In this document: one piece after another, positions 1 through 8,368 of the stretch
Position numbering within the stretch: the first letter of the stretch is position 1
How the letters are laid out: each line of letters opens with the position of its first letter
Source of the DNA: Litoribacterium kuwaitense
GTDB lineage: Bacteria > Bacillota > Bacilli > Bacillales > DSM-28697
Direction: 5' to 3'
NCBI RefSeq assembly: GCF_011058155.1
Contig: NZ_JAALFC010000008.1
Span: 1 to 64,000 of the forward strand
DNA: 64,000 nt
The notes under the pieces: generated by a model
What the model was told of the DNA's origin: nothing
What the model saw: the letters and a program-made list of their open reading frames with translations, nothing else
Databases searched by the model: none
Translations under genes and position numbers: made by a program

Positions 1-227
1 AATGGTATGGCAAACAAGTCGTTGTTGTTGGAAAAACATTTGCAAGTTCTCAACTGTGTTCTTGCTGTGGCTACCAAAATAAAGACGTTAAGAATCTCAA
101 CCTTCGTGATTGGGATTGCCCTTCTTGTGGTACGCATCACAATCGAGATATTAACGCAGGACAAAATCTTAAAAACGAAGCGATAAGGCTTCTAACCGTA
201 GGAACTACGGGGATACTTAATCAATAA
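1..227 (+). CDS. tnpB: TnpB (IS200/IS605 OrfB) C-terminal part, cut by window edge
   Basis: The open frame starts at base 3 and stops with TAA at 225-227. Only the last 74 residues are in the window. They contain two CxxC pairs (CSCC and CPSC, a zinc ribbon) followed by [11 protein letters not shown], the C-terminal motif carrying the last acidic residue of the RuvC-like nuclease of TnpB. TnpB proteins are RNA-guided nucleases encoded by IS200/IS605-type elements. The gene's beginning and any tnpA lie outside the window, so intactness cannot be judged. The stretch just downstream looks like the element's right end and guide RNA scaffold. Confidence 0.85.
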   Translation, partial: WYGKQVVVVGKTFASSQLCSCCGYQNKDVKNLNLRDWDCPSCGTHHNRDINAGQNLKNEAIRLLTVGTTGILNQ

Positions 228-325
228 CTGGCGGTTACGCTGGTGTTCTTAGGAATCTCCCACTTCAAACAGCTCGTAAAAGAGTGTTAAGTGGGGGTGG
301 TTCAATTTGCTCTATTTTCTCCACC
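228..325 (+). ncRNA. candidate TnpB omega-RNA 3' end, right end of the element, and guide
   Basis: Right after the tnpB stop, CCCACTT (259-265) pairs with AAGTGGG (289-295). The sequence then runs GGGTGGTTCAA and ends at 305. IS605-type right ends commonly finish with TTCAA or a variant after such a hairpin, and the omega-RNA scaffold ends there. The next 16-20 bases, from 306 (TTTGCTCTATTTTCTCC), would be the guide copied from flanking DNA. The hairpin and TTCAA are seen; the RNA and guide roles are inferred from the family. Confidence 0.45.
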
Positions 326-411
326 ATCGAGCCGATTTACTTCTTTCATTACTAGTGAAATGATGTAGGATAGACTTAGAAAGAAACTTGAGGAGAGGAA
401 AGGTGAGCCTA

Positions 412-1188
412 ATGAATGTACGATGTATGACTTTTAATTTGCGGCATGCGAATGAGAATGATCCATCTCCGTGGAGCCGCAGAAAAGATGCGATTGTCGA
501 TGTAATTCAAGCACGTGAGCCGTCGCTACTTGGGACACAGGAAATGTTGCCGGAGATGCTTAAAGAGCTGACGTCTGCGTTGCCTGATTATGAAGCCATT
601 GGTGCTTTTAGAAGAGATAAGGATGAGGCGAATACTCTCTTTGTCCATCGCGACCATTGGCAGGTTGACAATCATCATACGTTTTGGCTGTCGACGACAC
701 CAGAAGACCCTGGCAGCTTTGACTGGGGAAGCATTCCGCGCATTTGCACGTATGCAGAATTGACGTCAAAACAACACTCGGATGTGCGCATACGTGTTAT
801 GAACACCCACTTAGATCATGAGAGTCCGTATGCCCGTCATCAAGGCGCTTTAATTATTCGTCAATATTTTGACGAACTACAGCAAAAAGAGGCAATGCCG
901 ACACTGCTTATGGGTGATATGAATGAAGGGTTGAAAGGACAGGCCATCAATGTTTTTCAATCCCTTAGCACGGCAAATGGCACGTTTAAAAGCGTTTTTG
1001 ATCAGGCGATCACGTTAGAGGAGACGTTCCATCATTTTGGTGAATTCAAAGAAGGCGATCCGATCGACTTTATTTTTTATTCGCGTGAATGGACGTGGGA
1101 GAAGACAGAAATTGTTCGTGATCGGCCGAATGGAATCTATCCGTCCGACCACGATCCTGTTCTCGCTGACTTTCGTTTAGGCGAATAG
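412..1188 (+). CDS. endonuclease/exonuclease/phosphatase (EEP) family protein
   Basis: 258 residues with the complete EEP catalytic set in order: TFNLR near the N-terminus (Asn), GTQEM (Glu about 44), DWGSIPR, NTHLDHES, GDMNE and a C-terminal SDHDPV. These are the metal-binding and catalytic residues shared by Mg-dependent nucleases and phosphodiesterases such as ExoIII, DNase I and sphingomyelinases, so the fold is clear but the substrate is not. No signal peptide is seen, so it is probably cytoplasmic. AGGTGA at 401-406 gives good spacing to ATG 412; GTG 403 and TTG 388 are in-frame alternatives that would add residues before the conserved start. Its 3' end overlaps the convergent flavin monooxygenase gene by 12 bp. 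Confidence 0.85.
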   Translation: MNVRCMTFNLRHANENDPSPWSRRKDAIVDVIQAREPSLLGTQEMLPEMLKELTSALPDYEAIGAFRRDKDEANTLFVHRDHWQVDNHHTFWLSTTPEDPGSFDWGSIPRICTYAELTSKQHSDVRIRVMNTHLDHESPYARHQGALIIRQYFDELQQKEAMPTLLMGDMNEGLKGQAINVFQSLSTANGTFKSVFDQAITLEETFHHFGEFKEGDPIDFIFYSREWTWEKTEIVRDRPNGIYPSDHDPVLADFRLGE

Positions 1189-2037
1189 TTCATCTGCCAA
1201 GTGCTGAATCGTTGAATGCCGTGTTTCAAAAGAGGCCGAGGGAATGTGGATCATCAGCTCGTCGGCGCCGCTTTCACGGGAGACCGACTTTAGCTGTGTT
1301 GCCACCTCGGCTGGCAGGCCAACGATCGGCGGTGGGTGCTCTTGATCGTGTGGCATAAGGGCTAAGTCACGATTTGGCGCCGAGGGTGACACACAAGCCA
1401 CTGAAACGGCGATCATCGTTTTTGCCCTAAGTCGTGCATCGGACAGGGATTGTTTATAATGCTGGAACGCTTCGCTCGCTGGAGAAGCACTCATAAAAGC
1501 CCCAAAGCAATACGATAGCCCGCGTTCTCTGGCTGCGATTGCGCTCCGTCTTCCCGTGCCGAGCAGCCATACTTCTGGGAGCTTAGAAGGGACAGGTCGT
1601 ATGTTGTCATCTGCCAAATGTGTCAACAGCTCGTCTAAACGCTCGGGGTGTCGGCGGACTGCTTCTAGGAAATTCCCTGCTAACCGGGTCGTGACCTCAG
1701 GAGGTGCACCCGGTGCTCGGCCAATCCCTAAATCAATGCGGTCAGGAAACATGGCCGCGAGCTGCCGATGGGTTTCAGCGACGAGGTAAGGAGGATGGAG
1801 GGGGAGTAGAACGGCACCTGCCCCGAGTCGAATCTGCTTTGTCGCTTGCCCGATCGCAGCAATCATTAATGCGGGCGACGCGCTGGCAATATGTTTGAGC
1901 TGGTGATGTTCACTCAGCCAAAACCGTTCATATCCGAGTTGATCCGCTTCGATCGCTAAATCAATCGTCTGTTGGAGGGCATTTTCATCTGAAGTCCCTT
2001 TTGCGGCAGGCGATAAATCTAATATAGAAAGCTTCAT
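1177..2037 (-). CDS. LLM-class flavin-dependent oxidoreductase (luciferase-like)
   Basis: 286 residues of bacterial luciferase-like monooxygenase type. Signature pieces are SILDLSP at the start, [11 protein letters not shown], a HPPYLVAE segment, [11 protein letters not shown] in the middle and a [13 protein letters not shown] segment. These match the MsnO8/YceB-like subgroup, which uses FMNH2 and oxygen, but the substrate is unknown. It is shorter than the roughly 330 residues I recall for this subgroup, with the difference around the region after RAPG. The RBS GGAG lies nine bases before ATG 2037. It is divergent from fosB and its 3' end overlaps the EEP gene, so the genes are tightly packed without forming an operon. 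Confidence 0.85.
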   Translation of the reverse strand: MKLSILDLSPAAKGTSDENALQQTIDLAIEADQLGYERFWLSEHHQLKHIASASPALMIAAIGQATKQIRLGAGAVLLPLHPPYLVAETHRQLAAMFPDRIDLGIGRAPGAPPEVTTRLAGNFLEAVRRHPERLDELLTHLADDNIRPVPSKLPEVWLLGTGRRSAIAARERGLSYCFGAFMSASPASEAFQHYKQSLSDARLRAKTMIAVSVACVSPSAPNRDLALMPHDQEHPPPIVGLPAEVATQLKSVSRESGADELMIHIPSASFETRHSTIQHLADELFA

Positions 2038-2080
2038 ATCTCATAGCTCCTTATCTCAACCATTATTGGAGGTGTGTTTT

Positions 2081-2497
2081 CTGAATATTTCAGGCATCAA
2101 TCACGTCTGTTTTTCGGTGCGAAATTTGGTAAAATCCATTCGGTTTTATCGCGACGTGCTCGGTGGAAAGCTCCTCGTCTCTGGCAAAACGACCGCGTAT
2201 TTTGATATTGGCGGCGAATGGATTGCTTTAAATGAAGAACCCGATCGTGCTCCCGTATCTACAGCATACACCCATCTCGCCTTTGCCATCGAAGAAAAAG
2301 ACTTTGAGGCATGGGAGGAAAAGTTAAAACAACATCACGTACATATATTAGCAGGCAGAGCAAGGGATGAGAGAGACCGCAACAGCATTTATTTTACTGA
2401 TCCCGATGGACATCAGCTTGAGCTTCATACCGGCACGTTGCAAGATCGCCTTCAGTATTACCGCGATACGAAGCCGCATATGACTTTTTATGAATGA
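2081..2497 (+). CDS. fosB: FosB metallothiol transferase (fosfomycin resistance)
   Basis: A vicinal-oxygen-chelate (glyoxalase/bleomycin fold) protein of about 138 residues that closely follows Fos[11 protein letters not shown] at the start, [10 protein letters not shown] in the middle, [17 protein letters not shown] and a C-terminal HMTFYE. Expected metal ligands are present at His8, His65 and Glu114. FosB adds bacillithiol or cysteine to fosfomycin in the cytoplasm. Start choice is unusual. The only strong SD, GGAGGTG at 2068-2074, lies inside any longer reading frame (TTG 2066, GTG 2072), and the family N-terminus begins at CTG 2081, six bases after the SD. CTG is therefore the best start. 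Divergent from the LLM gene and apparently monocistronic. Confidence 0.88.
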   Translation: MNISGINHVCFSVRNLVKSIRFYRDVLGGKLLVSGKTTAYFDIGGEWIALNEEPDRAPVSTAYTHLAFAIEEKDFEAWEEKLKQHHVHILAGRARDERDRNSIYFTDPDGHQLELHTGTLQDRLQYYRDTKPHMTFYE

Positions 2498-2728
2498 TGA
2501 ACGTTGGGATGAATGTGTGGAATAGAGAGGAAGACGACATACGAGACAAGACCGAAAAAGTCATTTTTTAGTGTTGCGTACACATTTTGACCAACAACTT
2601 TCGAACAATTCCATTCTTTAAAGTGGCTTAAAACCGCTTGTTTGTCTAGGGGCGACGGTGAGCAGATCGTCAGCTTTTGACATGTTGAGAGAGGTGAAGG
2701 GGCTTTCTACCCTCAGTATGCTTGAAAC

Positions 2729-2842
2729 AGCTTGTCAGCTTAGGTGAGAAGGCGCGCGCATACTATGGCATAGGGCGCCGGTTCATGAGTCAACGAGAGA
2801 AGCTACAGGCGATGCGTTGAACGTCTACACCATCAGTTAGGC
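2729..2842 (+). repeat. dispersed intergenic repeat, copy 1
   Basis: Begins GCTTGTCAGCTTAGG, has a central GTTCATGAG and ends near CAGTTAGGCT. It shares order and spacing of these blocks with copies at 2851, 30445, 41132 (inverted), 49681, 59466 and 23738. With copy 2 it fills most of the 515-bp gap between fosB and the MFS gene. No gene is visible in the remainder (2498-2728). Confidence 0.55.
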
Positions 2843-2850
2843 TAAAAACC

Positions 2851-2963
2851 GTTTGTCATCCTAAGCGAGAAGGCACGCGCAGATTCTCATGGAACGCCCG
2901 TTCATGAGAGAATGAAAAGACAGCACGAGCAAATTCCATATTTTTGTATTGCGACAACACGCT
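2851..2963 (+). repeat. dispersed intergenic repeat, copy 2
   Basis: Starts eight bases after copy 1 in the same orientation. TTTGTCATCCTAAGCGAGAAG, shortened here to its recognisable core CCTAAGCGAGAAGGC, aligns with CTTAGGTGAGAAGGC of copy 1. CGTTCATGAGA aligns with GGTTCATGAGT. The end is marked by GACAACACGCT. Copies 1 and 2 are both about 113 bp long. Confidence 0.5.
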
Positions 2964-3012
2964 ACAAGGGCTATGCTTGGGGCAACATCTTTATTAGAAA
3001 GAGGCTATCTTC

Positions 3013-4254
3013 ATGCGTTCTCTGCGTAGTCGTTTTGAACAATGGGCGATTTGGAAGACGTACGGATGGACAGCGACGCTCCTGCTCATTCTTGAATTTT
3101 GCATCACATTTACGTTTTTTATGTTTGTTCCTTTTATTTCAATGTATATGACAGGTGGACTTGGCTTGTCCATTACGTTTGCAGGAGTTTTACTTGCTGT
3201 TCGTTTAATCGCGCAGCAAGGTCTCATGCTGTTTGGCGGATTTTTCGGTGATCGTTTCGGGTATCGAAAGATGATGATTATCGGCTTTTTATGCCGCGGT
3301 GTCGGATTTGCTGGTCTTGGGCTCGTGACCACGCCGGCATGGCTCCTCATCATGGCGACAATTGGTGGTTTAGGCGGTGCTCTGTTTAGCCCGTCATTAC
3401 GCAGCATTTTAATTGCCGATCAGCCAAAGCACGTGCATAAGACGCTCTTCTCAATTGCGAATATGAGTGGTAATGCCGGAACGATTATCGGGCCGCTCGT
3501 CGGTTCGCTCTTTCCGATTCATTATTTTCCCGTGCTTAGTGTAGTGGTCGGGGCATTTTTTGCGCTGTTCAGCATTCTCGTTTGGAAGCTTCCGGCGCAG
3601 CCTGTCATCCAGCAAACCACGCTCTCATTTCAAACGAGCGTTAAAGAATTGTTACAGCAGCGCCCCTTTCTCATCGCCGTGTTCTGTATGATTCCATTTC
3701 ATTTTATTTACCAACAGCTCTTTCTCACGTATCCGCTTGTCGCTCAAACGATGACAGGGAGCGGGGGGTGGATTTTTTCTGTGGTTACCGTTCTCGTCGT
3801 CGTATTTCAGCTATGGGTAACGAGAAGAACAAAACACTACTCGATTCGCCAGTCGTTGTTCCTCGGCTATGGGATCATCATTTTGTCAACCATTCCGTTG
3901 ATGGTACACGAAGGGTTATGGTCACTCGTCATTTCGTTGGTCGGTATGGCCGGTGGGGTGATGGTCATGCAGCCAGCGTTTTATACGTACGCGGCGTCTC
4001 GAGCAACAGCCGGAACGCTAGCCATGTACCTCGGCTTTTCCAACTTGGCTATGGCAGTCGGTGGTGCTTTAGGAAATACGGCTGGAGGCTCTCTCTATGA
4101 GCAGCTTTCAACCGGAGGAAATGCAACCGGCTATTGGATCGTACTTGGCGCGGTGTGCCTGCTGCCATTGTGTGTGCCTGCGCGCTGGTGGAAAGACTCG
4201 AGCAGTGGGACCACAGTCATCCCGAAAGAGAAGACAAATGAACCGATGTCATGA
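3013..4254 (+). CDS. MFS transporter, drug-efflux type
   Basis: 413 residues with about twelve hydrophobic segments. The motif-A loop GGFFGDRFGYRKM (about 75-87) between helices 2 and 3 is characteristic of proton-coupled major facilitator antiporters. Overall pattern resembles MdtH/YttB-type multidrug exporters, and the substrate is not predictable. AAAGAGG at 2998-3004 precedes ATG 3013 by eight bases. The gene stands alone between two intergenic repeats and a CRISPR leader. Confidence 0.85.
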   Translation: MRSLRSRFEQWAIWKTYGWTATLLLILEFCITFTFFMFVPFISMYMTGGLGLSITFAGVLLAVRLIAQQGLMLFGGFFGDRFGYRKMMIIGFLCRGVGFAGLGLVTTPAWLLIMATIGGLGGALFSPSLRSILIADQPKHVHKTLFSIANMSGNAGTIIGPLVGSLFPIHYFPVLSVVVGAFFALFSILVWKLPAQPVIQQTTLSFQTSVKELLQQRPFLIAVFCMIPFHFIYQQLFLTYPLVAQTMTGSGGWIFSVVTVLVVVFQLWVTRRTKHYSIRQSLFLGYGIIILSTIPLMVHEGLWSLVISLVGMAGGVMVMQPAFYTYAASRATAGTLAMYLGFSNLAMAVGGALGNTAGGSLYEQLSTGGNATGYWIVLGAVCLLPLCVPARWWKDSSSGTTVIPKEKTNEPMS

Positions 4255-4261
4255 AAATAAA

Positions 4262-4461
4262 GAACGTGTTATACTATTCGCATACACGAAAGGTGCGAAC
4301 CATAAGCGCACATGAAATCCTCGGGAGGTTCGCACCAAATTTGTTAAACACAATAAATTTATTTGGTGTTTTATTCCATTTTAAATGGATAATAATGCCT
4401 AAATAAATTGATTTTCGATAAAAACGCTTCTTGAAAACCCATTTTATAGTGGAAAATCGCT
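4262..4461 (+). promoter_or_regulatory. type I-C CRISPR leader
   Basis: AT-rich stretch directly before the first repeat. It contains a perfect 10-bp inverted repeat, GGTGCGAACC (4292-4301) and GGTTCGCACC (4327-4336), with AAGCGCACATGAAA between the arms. From memory, similar blocks sit between cas2 and the array in type I-C loci. TGGAAAATCGCT abuts the first repeat. Position and orientation fit a leader reading into the array on the + strand. Confidence 0.6.
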
Positions 4462-4670
4462 GTCGCACCTCACGTAGGTGCGTGGATTGAAATAAATTAT
4501 GTAAAGCGTTTGCGTAACATGTTTACGTCGCACCTCACGTAGGTGCGTGGATTGAAATGTGCCATTTTAGTCCTCTTGCGTCGTATAGTGGGTCGCACCT
4601 CACGTAGGTGCGTGGATTGAAATGTCTGATGACAGCAGCTTAGTTATGAATCACTTCGTCGCACCTCACG
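4462..4670 (+). CRISPR. short orphan type I-C CRISPR array (3 full repeats plus a truncated fourth)
   Basis: Three identical 32-bp repeats at 4462-4493, 4527-4558 and 4592-4623 begin GTCGCACCTCACG, contain the CGCACCT/AGGTGCG palindrome and end GTGGATTGAAAT, the class typical of subtype I-C. Spacers are 33, 33 and 34 bp (4494-4526, 4559-4591, 4624-4657). A fourth repeat keeps only its first 13 bases (4658-4670), after which the sequence is unrelated. No cas gene lies in the window, so the array is either served by distant cas genes or a relic. Confidence 0.97.
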
Positions 4671-4806
4671 ATTCCCTTTTGGGGTTTATACATATACGGT
4701 TTGTATCAGGATCTTCGTTGATTGCGATGATATGGAGGAAAGGCCATGGACCAACACTAACCGTTGCTTTGTTGTAGTTAAATCTGGAGAGAGGGGATAA
4801 TCTCTT

Positions 4807-5184
4807 CTATCCTTCAATTTGGGCTTTGTATATTATAAGTCTGTCGCCTTCGTTAACAATAACTTGATCCAGTGACTCTGCATTTTTAATACGATAGATT
4901 TCAGTTCCTATTGGAAGTTTAGTAGACATACCATTTTCAAATTTTGTTCCTTTGGAATAATTACTCTCTATTACTCCTAATCGTTCACCACGTTCATCCT
5001 GGTTTTTTACTTCCTCACTTCGAGCATACACCCGATCATCGAGAACAAAAATATCCGCAGATTGATCATCCTGAATGATTTCTTTTGCCAAATTATCACC
5101 AGAACTCGTTGCCGTATTAATGTTTTTCCCCTCTTCACATCCTGAAATGAATATCATCAGTAGAATAAACAATATTTTTCTCAT
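4807..5184 (-). CDS. hypothetical lipoprotein
   Basis: 125 residues. A short basic N-terminus and hydrophobic core end in a lipobox, FISGC, with Cys16 as the lipidation site, so it should be a membrane-anchored extracellular lipoprotein. The C-terminal part (STKLPIGTEIY, then VNEGDRLIIY) resembles, from memory, a module in many Bacillales secreted proteins of unknown role. AGGAGTG lies about six bases before ATG 5184, which favours this start over the upstream ATG at 5205. It is divergent from the matrixin-like protease, and both genes are AT-richer than their neighbours. I do not recognise a named family. Confidence 0.7.
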   Translation of the reverse strand: MRKILFILLMIFISGCEEGKNINTATSSGDNLAKEIIQDDQSADIFVLDDRVYARSEEVKNQDERGERLGVIESNYSKGTKFENGMSTKLPIGTEIYRIKNAESLDQVIVNEGDRLIIYKAQIEG

Positions 5185-5276
5185 AAAATCACTCCTAAAA
5201 AACATAATTTATTGAATAGTTAGAAATTATATATTATATTTGTAGTAATTTCAAACAAAAAGGAGCTTTGATTTTC

Positions 5277-6442
5277 ATGAAAATCATAAAATTCTTACCC
5301 CTGTATTAGTTGCTGCCCTGTTTTTAATTTCAAGCACAATTGCTCACGCGAACGAAAAAGAAGATTGGCATTTTTACACAAAAAACATGACTTATCAGTT
5401 GGAAAGTGGCATGGACTCACTTATAAAAAAAGGATGGAATAATGCTGTAGATCAATGGAATGATGAAGGGATGAATCTTTACACTCATCAATCTTCGGTT
5501 AATAGGTTAGGGACCATTAATGAAACATCGTCAACTCTATATGGAAGAATGACGACATATTATAACACTAAAACTGGTAATGTAACAAAATTTATTGGAG
5601 GATTGAACGTCGGAAACCCTAACATAACTGGTTCGAATGTTACGACAAGCACAGCGACACACGAAGTAGGGCATGCTATGGGACTCGCTCATAATAGTAA
5701 AAATTCAATAATGAACTCAGCAAGAGATAGATCTAAACTGTGGTTCCCCACCTCATATGATGTCGAAACAATGAATGAAATTTATGAGGATACCATTGGA
5801 TGGGATTCTGCAGCTACAATTTTGCCTCAGCCTAAAATAACTGCAACAGATGTCAATTTAAGTTATGACTTTCCTGTGACCGACGAGCTAAAAGATATGG
5901 TTAGTGAGTCGGATGTAATTGTGATTGGGAAATATCAGGAAGGCTATGAAAAATGGAATATGTTACGTGAACTTGAAGATATACACAAAGAAAGTTCAGA
6001 AGGTTTTGTCGAAGGGAGGTTATTTGATTTTAAAATAAACAAAATTATTAAAGGTGATTTGACCGAAGATAGTATTGTGATAAATCATCGAGTCTCTGAA
6101 ACCATCAATGTAGATATTTCTGAAAAAGCTGAGGGAAAAGTTACATTTCCAGATCCAAAATTTGTAAATCCAGAAACAAATGAGACATACTTGTTGTTTC
6201 TTAAACAAAACAAGGAATTAAAGAACTATTATGGAGCAATTGAGCCTTTTTCTGTAACTATTGACGATAATAACTCCGTTCTCTTACAAAGCAATTTAAT
6301 TGATGAAAAAGAAATTAGTCAAAGCATTAAAGTAACTGAGGATTTTATGGCGCACAGCAATGCTGAAGAATTTATTGAAGACAGTATAACTGGAATGAAG
6401 TTGGATGAGCTTCTTGAAAAGATTCAGTTCTTAAAAAATTAG
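5277..6442 (+). CDS. secreted matrixin-like zinc metalloprotease, frameshifted in the signal peptide
   Basis: The body has HEVGHAMGLAH followed by a Met-turn SIMN, the zinc-binding HExxHxxGxxH and Met of metzincin proteases. A domain of about 190 residues rich in Ile and acidic residues follows. From ATG 5277 the frame reads MKIIKFLPLY then stops, while the frame of the body reads LTPVLVAALFLISSTIAHA just after. Adding one base in the A-run after the start codon (5279-5283) joins them into one signal peptide with an AHA cleavage site. The unbroken frame begins at ATG 5387 and would lack a secretion signal. AGGAG precedes the start at 5261-5265. Either a sequencing error or a real inactivation or phase-variable tract. 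Confidence 0.75.
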
Positions 6443-6642
6443 AATAATCCATTGACTACAATATCTTTGTTTCAGTTAGGTTGGGCGTGTCTTCAAAGAA
6501 TTTATCGTGTTTATCGTACTAAAAACGCCAGCTGGTTCCTTCAAATTTTAGATTACCGCGGGCACTGGTATTTCGGTAACGGGTAAGTATAGGACCCTTA
6601 GCCGCTCGAGACATTGAATTTTTTAGACATGCCTGGCTCACC

Positions 6643-6670
6643 AAAAAAGCCCCTGAATTGGGGCTTTTTA
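6643..6670. terminator. bidirectional rho-independent terminator
   Basis: AAAAAAGCCCC / GGGGCTTTTT hairpin with a six-base loop, T-rich on both strands. It lies between the protease gene and the convergent YolD gene. The rest of 6443-6708 shows nothing else. Confidence 0.85.
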
Positions 6671-6708
6671 TATATCCTCGGCTTATGCTTAATTAATATT
6701 AATGACGT

Positions 6709-7059
6709 TTACCTTTCCATATCCTCCACTGATAAATATATATATTCCACAACAATGTAATGATCCCTAATTTCAACTGTCAGAAATATGTTGTCTAAGT
6801 TGCGCGGCACGCCAGATACTTTGTGGTACTGGCCGTCCTTCCGTTTCCAATACCGAATGGACACCCTCGCCCCTTCCTCTACAGCTTTCTTTAATAGTTG
6901 ATAGTGCTCTTCTGCAAGCTCTTCTGCAATAGCTGGCGGCTCCTGCCTAGACGAGTCTTCGTAATGGCGTTGCAATGCCCGTTTATGCTCAGGCAATATG
7001 AACGAGTGTTCCCACAAGATATGATTAAAATCTTTATAATCACGAGGGTCTCTTTTCAT
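6709..7059 (-). CDS. YolD-like family protein
   Basis: 116 residues. Acidic middle and the pattern LPEHKRAL...LLKKAVEEGARVSIRYW...YHKVSGVPRNLD match the YolD family, small proteins usually encoded with a Y-family polymerase of the UvrX/DinB type in SOS-regulated modules. ATG 7059 overlaps the stop of the upstream small gene as ATGA, indicating translational coupling. AAAGGTGG lies about ten bases upstream. No polymerase gene follows; a terminator does. Function is unknown, with a role in the damage response inferred. Confidence 0.8.
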   Translation of the reverse strand: MKRDPRDYKDFNHILWEHSFILPEHKRALQRHYEDSSRQEPPAIAEELAEEHYQLLKKAVEEGARVSIRYWKRKDGQYHKVSGVPRNLDNIFLTVEIRDHYIVVEYIYLSVEDMER

Positions 7060-7244
7060 GAAGCAGGTGCCACCTTTCGAACGCCAAGAATGTTCTCCTT
7101 GCGAAAGGTTCTTATTTTTCGCTTTGTTTGACACATCCCTCTAATGTATTGATCAGTGACCGCCAGTAACTTAACATTTCGCTTAGTAAAGCTGCCGTCG
7201 CCTGCCATACATATGATGTTGATCGTCTCACCTATTCGCAGCAT
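7056..7244 (-). CDS. small protein upstream of yolD, unknown function
   Basis: 62 residues starting MLRIGETINIICM and containing VTDQYIRGMC and RTFRKENILGV. From memory, a short protein with this pattern commonly precedes yolD/uvrX genes in Bacilli, resembling a small beta-strand domain. The ATGA overlap with the YolD gene supports it as a real first cistron. The RBS is weak (AAGTTGA). A LexA-like operator lies 11-24 bp upstream of its start. Confidence 0.65.
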   Translation of the reverse strand: MLRIGETINIICMAGDGSFTKRNVKLLAVTDQYIRGMCQTKRKIRTFRKENILGVRKVAPAS

Positions 7245-7254
7245 TCAACTTAAG

Positions 7255-7268
7255 AGAACACTTGTTCT
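7255..7268 (-). promoter_or_regulatory. putative LexA (SOS) operator
   Basis: AGAACACTTGTTCT contains GAAC-N4-GTTC, the core of the Gram-positive LexA/DinR box (CGAACN4GTTCG), just upstream of the YolD operon. YolD modules are known to be SOS-linked, which makes the match more credible than chance. Confidence 0.5.
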
Positions 7269-7344
7269 TATTATGTGCGAATGTTCGTTCTGTATTCAAT
7301 GAGAATATTTTAACACTTTTACCAAAAATAATTTATTTATAGTA

Positions 7345-7945
7345 CTAACGATAGTGCAATAAGAGTATAGAAAGTATGAAAAATTTCGAGACGATGTAAG
7401 CTGTACTTACCCTTGCGAAGGCACGCTGAACTAAGTCGGCATCTTTCTTCGATCCGGAACTGTAGCCTATGATTTCACAGTTGTAAAGATTAATCAAAAT
7501 ACAGAGGTAGTGCCAATGATTTTTCACCCGGACATACGTCAGATCACTCACGACAACACGTAATTCTTGTTCTTGATGAAAGGCTCTGTTCAACGCATTT
7601 CCTATCTCTGATGTGTTGCACGCCGCACGTTTCGGCTTAAACTGAGCCACTGTGTACTTTGACACTAGACATTGTTCTTTCATGATGCGACTTATTCGTC
7701 GTCGTGAGACGAACCAACCTTGTTTCTCAAGTTCTTTTTTGACTTTCCGTTGTCCATAGATATGCCAGCTCTTTTGAAAGATATCGACAATCAAAGAGGA
7801 CTGCTCATCACGAATACGAGCTTCATAGTAATATGTGCTTCTTGGCAGTTGTAGCACGGCGCACATTGGTGATACCGAGTATTTGTGTTGGTTGTTTCGA
7901 ATCAATATCTAATTTCGCCCCATGATGAGCGCGGCTTGCTTTTGT
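7345..7945 (-). pseudogene. IS3-family (IS150-like) transposase remnant
   Basis: The frame 7905-7345 encodes the N-terminal two-thirds of an OrfB: CAVLQLPRSTYYY, YGQRKVKKEL, RRRISRIMKE and VVVSDLTYVRV, where the first catalytic Asp lies. Homology stops after QRAFARVS, followed by an unrelated hydrophobic tail, so the second Asp and Glu of the DDE triad are missing. Upstream, at about 7906-7945, another frame reads KQAALIMGRN then a stop, matching an OrfA C-terminus. Both ends of the element are gone, so it cannot transpose. Confidence 0.85.
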
Positions 7946-8002
7946 GACTAGTTTAGATAGTTTCTATACCACTCTCCAACTTAAAAGGGGATTTTAAGTT
8001 AA

Positions 8003-8311
8003 CCTAAAATATATACAAAACTGTTAAAAAATAAACATTATCTTTTTTCCTTATGGCTGTTTTTATTTCCGGTTCTATTAGGCGTCACGAGCAAATTATT
8101 CTTAGATCACGGGACGAAATTAAACCAAGAGGACTTAAATCATCGACTGACAACTGGAAAGGATACTCATATATTTTCTATAGATGCGGGAGTGCCGTTT
8201 ACTTTTTTAGGCTTCTTGTTAGGGGTCGCAATAATACCGATTTCAATCCTCGTGCTAATTCTGGTGTTTTCAAGAATAATCAGTTTCTTCAAACAAAAAA
8301 CGCCTTATTAA
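8003..8311 (+). pseudogene. remnant of a small membrane protein, no canonical start
   Basis: An open frame from just after a TAA at 8000-8002 to a TAA at 8309-8311 encodes two hydrophobic segments (around LFLFPVLLGV and FLGFLLGVAIIPISILVLIL) separated by about 35 polar residues, then a short basic tail. This is typical for a two-helix membrane protein. It has no ATG, GTG or TTG and no SD, and it starts right beside the IS3 debris, so it is probably a 5'-truncated gene. I do not recognise the family. Confidence 0.35.
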
Positions 8312-8368
8312 GGGGATTAATTCCATTCCTTGAAAAGCCAATGGCGCGCCGATTAAGCAAAATTAAAA

